Source: Candidatus Kapaibacterium sp. (GTDB lineage: Bacteria; Bacteroidota; Ignavibacteria; Palsa-1295). Taken from it: a stretch of 9,715 nucleotides of DNA. Shown one piece after another: positions 6,159 to 9,715 of the stretch. The notes under the pieces were generated by a model, which saw only the letters and a program-made list of their open reading frames with translations, was not told where the DNA came from and searched no databases. The position numbers and the translations under genes are program-made. Numbering within the stretch: position 1 is the stretch's first letter; each line of letters starts with the position of its first letter. Location: assembly GCA_025450975.1 (NCBI GenBank), contig JANWLI010000098.1:1-9715 (forward strand). The letters are read 5' to 3'.

Positions 6159-6410
6159 ATGAAAAAATTCCTCTTTGTACTCTTAGCTGCCGGAGCGTTT
6201 GCAGTGAGCTCCTGCGATTGGTGGGATCCATACCCGGATAAACCGTGGGATCCGGATCCGCCGGTCGATACGACCGACCCCTGGGATCCGTGGGATCCAC
6301 GCGATACCAGTGGTGGTGGCAATGGTGGCGATCCTGGTGATACGATCATCATTATCGATCCATGGGACCCTAGTGATTCGAACTGGTGGGATCCGCGCGA
6401 TACTAACTAA
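6159..6410 (+). CDS. Small Trp-Asp-Pro (WDP) repeat lipoprotein
   Basis: The 83-residue product starts with a textbook lipoprotein signal: MKKF, a hydrophobic core LFVLLAAGAFA, and the lipobox VSSC with Cys19 as the acylated residue. The mature part of about 65 residues is highly biased: by my count 17 Asp, 8 Trp and many Pro, with six WDP triplets and the phrase WDPRDT twice. A Gly/Asn linker (SGGGNGGD) and the run DTIIIID separate two WDP-rich parts. I recognise no family. The signal peptide and clean start make it a real gene despite its composition. Clustered Asp suggests metal or cation binding and surface Trp suggests ligand or carbohydrate contact; both are guesses. It follows the sigma/anti-sigma pair and precedes another lipoprotein gene. 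The repeat makes six GGATCC sites within about 180 bp, a sign of expansion by duplication. Confidence 0.8.
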   Translation: MKKFLFVLLAAGAFAVSSCDWWDPYPDKPWDPDPPVDTTDPWDPWDPRDTSGGGNGGDPGDTIIIIDPWDPSDSNWWDPRDTN

Positions 6411-6451
6411 CTCCGGCGGGCTTGCATTGTAGTGGTGCGGGCCACAACACC

Positions 6452-6502
6452 GCGGATCGCCGGGGCCGTGTTGACTGAAACTCTCTGGTCCAGGCGATCC
6501 GC
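6452..6502 (+). terminator. Long inverted repeat between two lipoprotein genes
   Basis: GCGGATCGCC (6452-6461) and GGCGATCCGC (6493-6502) are perfect 10-nt inverted repeats. After one mismatch the pairing continues through 6463-6468 with 6486-6491 (two G-U pairs), leaving a 17-nt loop. The sequence after it, ATCTTATTTG, is T-rich. It starts 42 nt after the WDP lipoprotein stop and ends 37 nt before the next start, so a terminator or attenuator is likely. An alternative pairing, CAACAC (6445-6450) with GTGTTG (6468-6473), would compete with the inner part of the stem. Confidence 0.55.
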
Positions 6503-6539
6503 ATCTTATTTGAAGCAGAACAAAGATACTCTTTTCGTT

Positions 6540-7643
6540 ATGAAATTCGGCTTACTTCTCTTTCTCGGATTACTAGTAGCATCGTGCTCGGACACGGTGC
6601 TCGATCCGAATGATATCGGCAATGGCGACGGCAATGACGATCCTGCATCGGGCAACGACCTGATATTTTTCAATCAGGAGATCTTCCCGATCGTCCAGGG
6701 TTCATCCCATAATTTGCATTCATTCTCATTAAAGACTGGTGCGATCACAACCGTTTCGCAGCAGGGATTTATCTCCGCACCGCCGGTCGGCAATAAGCTG
6801 CTCTATATCGACGATACTATTCCGGGTAGCCACAGACTCTATCTTGCAAATCTCGATGGTTCGAATAAGTCGTTCCTCCTGGAAGATTCACTGATCGAAA
6901 GTGCGACACTTTCGCCTGACGGAAATTCGATCTTATACTCCGTGACCTATCCTCTCGATCCTTACGACCCATTCAGTATTCAGTATAGCCGGATCAAGCT
7001 GGTATCCCTGATGGTGGCGGCGCCAATAAGTGTTGTTGTCCTTGCAGAAGACGCCGATGCGGCAGTCATGCCGACATTCTCGCCAGATGGAAAATATATA
7101 GCATATGCAAAACTTGAGGTCAGCGGTTTTGATAAAGTGATAATCTACGATATTGCCGCAAGAACTCCAATCGATGCAGGCATCAACCTGAATTCATTTT
7201 CGATCGACCTCGAATTCGACTGGTCAGCAGACAGCAAACAGGTACTGTGTCTAAGTACAGATGTCTTGCTCTATGATCTGGCGAGCAGAAACGTTACAGC
7301 ATTGAACTTCCCCACAGAGGCGGGATTGCCGACCTTCCCCGTGCTCTCGCAGGATGGCAAGATTGCCGCTTCCGGCTTTACCACAGGTGGCGTCGCTATG
7401 CATTCTGACATTTTCTTATATGATGGTAGAACGTGGACTAACATCACAAACACGCCCGATTCGTCAGAGGTCCTGCCGCACTTCTCACGCGATGGAAAGA
7501 GGATCGTTTTCTCTGCCATTTACGGAGGGGTCGATCCGTTTACAACGCAGGTCGTACCGTCATCAGATCTGAAAGTATATGAGAATGGAGCTACTCGCAC
7601 ATTAACGCAAGGAATGATCGTCCGCCCCTTGTTCGGCAGATAG
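6540..7643 (+). CDS. PD40/TolB-like beta-propeller lipoprotein
   Basis: This 367-residue protein starts MKFGLLLFLGLLVASC, a lipoprotein signal with Cys16 as the lipid-modified residue. That signal is the reason for choosing ATG 6540 over the longer open frame from 6432, which would run through the inverted repeat. A short Asp/Asn/Gly linker follows. The body contains repeated PD40-type blade motifs: LSPDGNSILYS, FSPDGKYIAYAKL, WSADSKQVLCLS, LSQDGKIAASGF and FSRDGKRIVFSA. These are spaced roughly one blade apart, so five to seven blades are likely. Such propellers are protein- or ligand-binding scaffolds in the periplasm or on the outer membrane, as in TolB and many Bacteroidota surface lipoproteins; no enzymatic residues are apparent. 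The stop codon directly abuts that of the convergent gene. The specific role is unknown. Confidence 0.85.
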   Translation: MKFGLLLFLGLLVASCSDTVLDPNDIGNGDGNDDPASGNDLIFFNQEIFPIVQGSSHNLHSFSLKTGAITTVSQQGFISAPPVGNKLLYIDDTIPGSHRLYLANLDGSNKSFLLEDSLIESATLSPDGNSILYSVTYPLDPYDPFSIQYSRIKLVSLMVAAPISVVVLAEDADAAVMPTFSPDGKYIAYAKLEVSGFDKVIIYDIAARTPIDAGINLNSFSIDLEFDWSADSKQVLCLSTDVLLYDLASRNVTALNFPTEAGLPTFPVLSQDGKIAASGFTTGGVAMHSDIFLYDGRTWTNITNTPDSSEVLPHFSRDGKRIVFSAIYGGVDPFTTQVVPSSDLKVYENGATRTLTQGMIVRPLFGR

Positions 7644-7662
7644 CTAACGGATGCCGAGCGAG
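7628..7662. terminator. Possible bidirectional terminator spanning two abutting stop codons
   Basis: Positions 7628-7638 (CTTGTTCGGCA) pair with 7652-7662 (TGCCGAGCGAG) in an 11-bp stem that includes two G-U pairs, with a 13-nt loop. The loop contains TAGCTA (7641-7646), which is both the plus-strand TAG of the propeller gene and the minus-strand TAG of the small lipoprotein gene. There is no T-run on either side. A hairpin exactly at a convergent junction with no spacer fits a shared terminator. Confidence 0.4.
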
Positions 7663-7931
7663 TCGGCGATCGCCCTGAAGATGATCGATGTGCGTTCCGG
7701 TGTTTCGGTTAGCGATTCTGTCTTTGCCGTGTAGGCGTTGAGCGTCGAATTATATGCGGTAAGTACGGAATCGCGTAAGCGGTGATGATGCGCCGAATCG
7801 ATACTAAACGCCTTGACCTTCCCGAGCGCTACCGATAAGTTTATATACTCAAGCTCTTCATCGTTGAGCTTTTCGGATTTTGCGCAGCCAAGAAGTGAGG
7901 CTGCCAGCACGAGACAGATCGCGATCCTCAC
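7644..7931 (-). CDS. Small lipoprotein, possibly DUF4296-like
   Basis: The 95-residue product starts at a GTG (7931-7929) as MRIAICLVLAASLLGC, a lipoprotein signal with Cys16 after the lipobox. An in-frame ATG at 7991 would put 20 Arg/Cys-rich residues before the signal peptide and lies deep in the upstream gene, so GTG is preferred. GTG overlaps the TGA of the PLP-enzyme gene (ATGTGA), suggesting translational coupling. The mature part is mostly helical: LNDEELEYINLSVALGKVKA, an HHH run, DSVLTAYNSTLNAY, and ADSLGIR at the end. Size, lipid anchor and helical pattern resemble the DUF4296 lipoproteins of Bacteroidota, but key motifs are not clear enough for a firm match. Its function, and any link to sulfur metabolism, are unknown. 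Confidence 0.7.
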   Translation of the reverse strand: MRIAICLVLAASLLGCAKSEKLNDEELEYINLSVALGKVKAFSIDSAHHHRLRDSVLTAYNSTLNAYTAKTESLTETPERTSIIFRAIADSLGIR

Positions 7932-9070
7932 ATTGCCTCCAATGCATTCTTCACATCTGCGAGAAGATCTTCGTAATCTTCGATACCGCACGAAAGTCTG
8001 ACAAGCCCATCGGTGATACCAAGTTCATGACGTCGTTCGATCGGCACCGAGCCGTGCGTCATCGAAACCGGATGGCAGACGAGCGACTCCACGCCACCAA
8101 GCGATTCGCCCAGAGTAAAGAGACGCAGCGCAGCTGCGAAGCGCTTCGCATTCGACAGGCTTCCAGTTTCGAATGCGATCATTCCACCGAAGCCGCGCAT
8201 TTGCTTATTCGCAATATCATGCTGCGGATGCGATGGCAGGCCCGGATAGAACACAGCTTTCACTTTCGGATGTGTTGAGAGAAATTCTGCGATGCCTTGT
8301 GCATTTGCCGAGTGCGCCTCCATGCGGATGGCGAGCGTCTTCACACTGCGCAGAAGCAGCCAGCAATCCCACGGGCCGGGCACGGCGCCGGCGGAGTTCT
8401 GGTAAAACTTGACGCGCTCGGCAATATCTGATCTGTTCGTGACGAGGCAGCCGCCGATAAGATCGGAATGTCCGCCGATATACTTCGTCGCCGAGTGCAC
8501 AACGATGTCGATACCATGATCGAGCGGATTCTGAAAGTACGGCGACATGAACGTGTTGTCGACGACCGATATCAGCTTATGCTTCTTCGCGAAACTTGCC
8601 AACTCGCCGAGATCGGTGAGATTCATCATCGGATTTGTCGGCGTCTCCGAGTAGATCATCTTCGTGTTCGGACGCACGGCATGATCGATGTTCGCAATGT
8701 CGCGCATATCGACGTAGCTGAACTCGATGTTATACTCCGAAAGGACGCGTGCGAAGTAGCGATACGATCCGCCGTACATATCGCCTGCTGCGATGACGTG
8801 ATCGCCCGTCTTTACCAGCGACAGTGCAGCAACGATTGCCGACATACCGCTTGCGAAGCAGTAGCCGAACTCGCCGTTCTCGAGTGCTGCAAGATTCCGC
8901 TCGAGTGCGAGGCGCGTAGGGTTGATCGTTCGCGCATAGTCAAACTGCACTTCGGCACCCAGTTCTTTCTGCGCATAGGTCGAGGTTTGAAATACCGGCA
9001 CTGCAACGGCGCCCGTTACTTCTTCCGGCTCCTGGCCAACATGTATCGCTTTTGTTCGGAATCCTGCCAT
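7928..9070 (-). CDS. Transsulfuration-family PLP enzyme (cystathionine gamma-synthase/lyase type)
   Basis: The 380 residues are full length for the Cys/Met metabolism PLP-dependent family. Visible features: TKAIHVGQEP near the start, YARTINPT with the phosphate-binding Tyr45 and Arg47 (donated to the neighbouring subunit), ASGMSA (73-78), Tyr99, ETPTNP (142-147), Asp171 in VVDNTF pairing with the pyridine nitrogen, Lys196 in HSATKYIGGHSD as the Schiff-base lysine, SLGGVESL (323-330), and Arg359 in RLSCGIED for the substrate carboxylate. It makes or cleaves cystathionine in methionine/cysteine interconversion in the cytoplasm. At the position I align with Glu339 of human cystathionine gamma-lyase it has Cys332, so it is not a classical lyase; motif reading cannot separate synthase, lyase and methionine gamma-lyase activity. 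A small lipoprotein gene overlaps its 3' end. Confidence 0.9.
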   Translation of the reverse strand: MAGFRTKAIHVGQEPEEVTGAVAVPVFQTSTYAQKELGAEVQFDYARTINPTRLALERNLAALENGEFGYCFASGMSAIVAALSLVKTGDHVIAAGDMYGGSYRYFARVLSEYNIEFSYVDMRDIANIDHAVRPNTKMIYSETPTNPMMNLTDLGELASFAKKHKLISVVDNTFMSPYFQNPLDHGIDIVVHSATKYIGGHSDLIGGCLVTNRSDIAERVKFYQNSAGAVPGPWDCWLLLRSVKTLAIRMEAHSANAQGIAEFLSTHPKVKAVFYPGLPSHPQHDIANKQMRGFGGMIAFETGSLSNAKRFAAALRLFTLGESLGGVESLVCHPVSMTHGSVPIERRHELGITDGLVRLSCGIEDYEDLLADVKNALEAM

Positions 9071-9071
9071 G

Positions 9072-9116
9072 GTGAGTTTTGTGGGTTTTATGAGTTTCGT
9101 GAGTTTTATGAGTTGA
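9072..9116. repeat. 9-nt tandem repeat array GTGAGTTTT
   Basis: Five contiguous 9-nt units lie 1 nt upstream of the PLP-enzyme start codon: GTGAGTTTT, GTGGGTTTT, ATGAGTTTC, GTGAGTTTT and ATGAGTTGA. Read on the minus strand they are CACAAAACT-like units, close to the CRCAAARNN units after recQ. The array forms the immediate 5' untranslated leader of the gene and occupies the place where a ribosome site would be; no Shine-Dalgarno sequence is present. Confidence 0.8.
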
Positions 9117-9180
9117 TGCGGTGCGAGTTTGGCCTGTAAGCTCTTTAGTTATAACGATCTAATTGTGCACACCTCTGTAG

Positions 9181-9212
9181 GCGGGTGGACGGATAGGCGG
9201 CTGGGCGGATAG
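9181..9212. repeat. Tandem 16-nt repeat with 8-nt subperiod
   Basis: GCGGGTGGACGGATAG (9181-9196) and GCGGCTGGGCGGATAG (9197-9212) match at 14 of 16 positions. Each splits into two 8-mers of the form nCGGnTnG, giving four units. A degenerate fifth unit, TTGGATCA, follows. It lies upstream of the PLP-enzyme gene and codes for nothing evident. Confidence 0.7.
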
Positions 9213-9350
9213 TTGGATCAACGAGGTGAAAGTTGGACATATGCTCAATTCACTAAGCTGTCAGGTTTAAAACAGAAGGGATATCAAAAGCATTCGAAGG
9301 TGGGGCAACAGGTTATAGGACACACTGGATACCTCCCCCACACTTAGGTA

Positions 9351-9372
9351 GGGGCACTGCATGCAGTGCCCC
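9351..9372. repeat. Perfect 22-bp palindrome, REP-like or terminator hairpin
   Basis: GGGGCACTGCA (9351-9361) is followed immediately by its exact reverse complement, TGCAGTGCCCC (9362-9372). As RNA it folds into a 9-bp stem with a CATG loop. GGT (9347-9349) and ACC (9373-9375) add three pairs past a bulged A. It starts 25 nt beyond the stop of the minus-strand T9SS-substrate gene, the place expected for a terminator, but no T-run follows. A dispersed palindromic repeat is the alternative. Confidence 0.6.
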
Positions 9373-9397
9373 ACCCGGAAATAGGCGAATGTTACAT

Positions 9398-9715
9398 TCA
9401 ACGAACGATCAGCTGACCCAACGCCGTCATCGAAGAACCGCGAAGGACAACTACATACTTTCCTGCAGCAAATGTAGAAACATCAACTACCAGTTCTTCC
9501 GCCAGGTCATCGATAGCATAGGAAGCAACAAGCTTCCCATCGATCGACATAATGCTTGCATCGGAGTATGCCGATATTCCCAGGGGTATCGTTACCTTCT
9601 GTCGAACCGGATTTGGGAAAAGCATCAACAGTGAAGCAGCTTTATCATTGTTGACACTTGCCTTGCCGCCTAGGAGCTTAAACTCGAGCAGTTGGGTGCC
9701 ATACTTTGATGTGGC
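9398..9715 (-). CDS. C-terminal fragment of a T9SS-secreted protein (Por sorting domain)
   Basis: The minus-strand frame is open from the right edge to a TGA at 9400-9398, giving the last 105 residues of a longer protein. About 30 residues of unassigned sequence (ATSKYGTQLLEFKLLGGKAS) precede a type A T9SS C-terminal sorting domain. This starts at LFPNPVRQKVTI, continues with ASIMSIDGKLVAS and VDVSTFAAGKYVVVLRG, and ends LGQLIVR. In the family the LYPNP start, a central diGk/GkvV strand and an LaaGvYvv strand are hallmarks. The domain directs passage through the type IX translocon, usually with cleavage and surface attachment. The cargo domain is outside the window. The first in-frame Met here lies within the domain, so it is not the start. 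Confidence 0.88.
   Translation of the reverse strand, partial: ATSKYGTQLLEFKLLGGKASVNNDKAASLLMLFPNPVRQKVTIPLGISAYSDASIMSIDGKLVASYAIDDLAEELVVDVSTFAAGKYVVVLRGSSMTALGQLIVR

Larger units (their letters stand above)
9117..9397. other. Intergenic region with repeats upstream of the PLP-enzyme gene
   Basis: Together with the adjoining 9-nt array, this makes a 327-base stretch without a gene. It contains an 8-nt-period array (9181-9212) and a 22-bp palindrome (9351-9372). The palindromic GTTATAAC (9148-9155) supplies a TATAAC -10-like hexamer for the minus-strand PLP-enzyme gene, with no good -35 box. Nothing else was recognised in 9213-9350 beyond the short inverted pair TACCT (9330-9334) and AGGTA (9346-9350). 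Confidence 0.5.

Noticed and set aside
6224..6395. Cloning-vector or synthetic origin suggested by six GGATCC sites
   Set aside because: The sites arise from the repeated codons of the WDP triplets in a gene with a natural lipoprotein signal.
6432..6539. 36-residue extension of the propeller lipoprotein
   Set aside because: It runs through the inverted repeat and would bury the lipoprotein signal peptide.
7880..9139. Plus-strand open frames opposite the PLP-enzyme gene, including a 223-residue one
   Set aside because: The minus strand carries a full-length enzyme with all catalytic motifs; the plus frames are Arg/His/Cys-rich shadows.

Overview
This window looks like chromosomal DNA from an uncultured or little-studied member of the Bacteroidota/Chlorobiota (FCB) group; Candidatus Kapabacteria is my low-confidence guess. 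The strongest lineage marker is a C-terminal type IX secretion (T9SS) sorting domain at the right edge. Supporting signs are a RecQ with its zinc site at the extreme C-terminus, several lipoproteins, start codons mostly without a Shine-Dalgarno sequence, and promoter candidates of the TTTG-N20-TA form used by Bacteroidota. No transposase, integrase, CRISPR array, tRNA or rRNA was seen.

Layout, left to right. (1) 1-434, minus strand: N-terminus of a B12-dependent class II ribonucleotide reductase, running off the left edge. (2) 435-829: a long divergent intergenic region with a promoter candidate, a hairpin and a perfect DnaA-box sequence. (3) 830-2221, plus: secreted S41-family peptidase, closed by a strong hairpin. 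(4) 2421-4169, plus: RecQ-type helicase, followed by an array of 9-nt repeats. (5) 4256-6091, plus: an ECF sigma factor and, 12 nt later, a membrane-anchored anti-sigma-like protein whose C-terminus resembles an eight-stranded outer-membrane barrel. (6) 6159-7643, plus: two lipoprotein genes, one a tiny Trp-Asp-Pro repeat protein and one a PD40 beta-propeller. (7) 9070-7644, minus: a transsulfuration-family PLP enzyme overlapping a small lipoprotein gene. (8) 9071-9397: intergenic, with two tandem-repeat arrays and a 22-bp palindrome. (9) 9398-9715, minus: C-terminus of a T9SS-exported protein, cut by the right edge.

The most notable system is the sigma/anti-sigma pair at 4256-6091. The second protein has a short N-terminal domain, one transmembrane helix, about 135 residues of disordered linker and a C-terminal beta domain ending in Phe. 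This is the architecture I recall for the dual-membrane-spanning anti-sigma factors (Dma) of Bacteroides, in which one chain links an outer-membrane barrel to a cytoplasmic sigma factor. The WDP-repeat lipoprotein just downstream has its own promoter candidate and could be a target or partner, but only its position suggests this. The remaining genes are housekeeping (DNA precursor synthesis, DNA repair, sulfur amino acid metabolism) or envelope proteins of unknown role.
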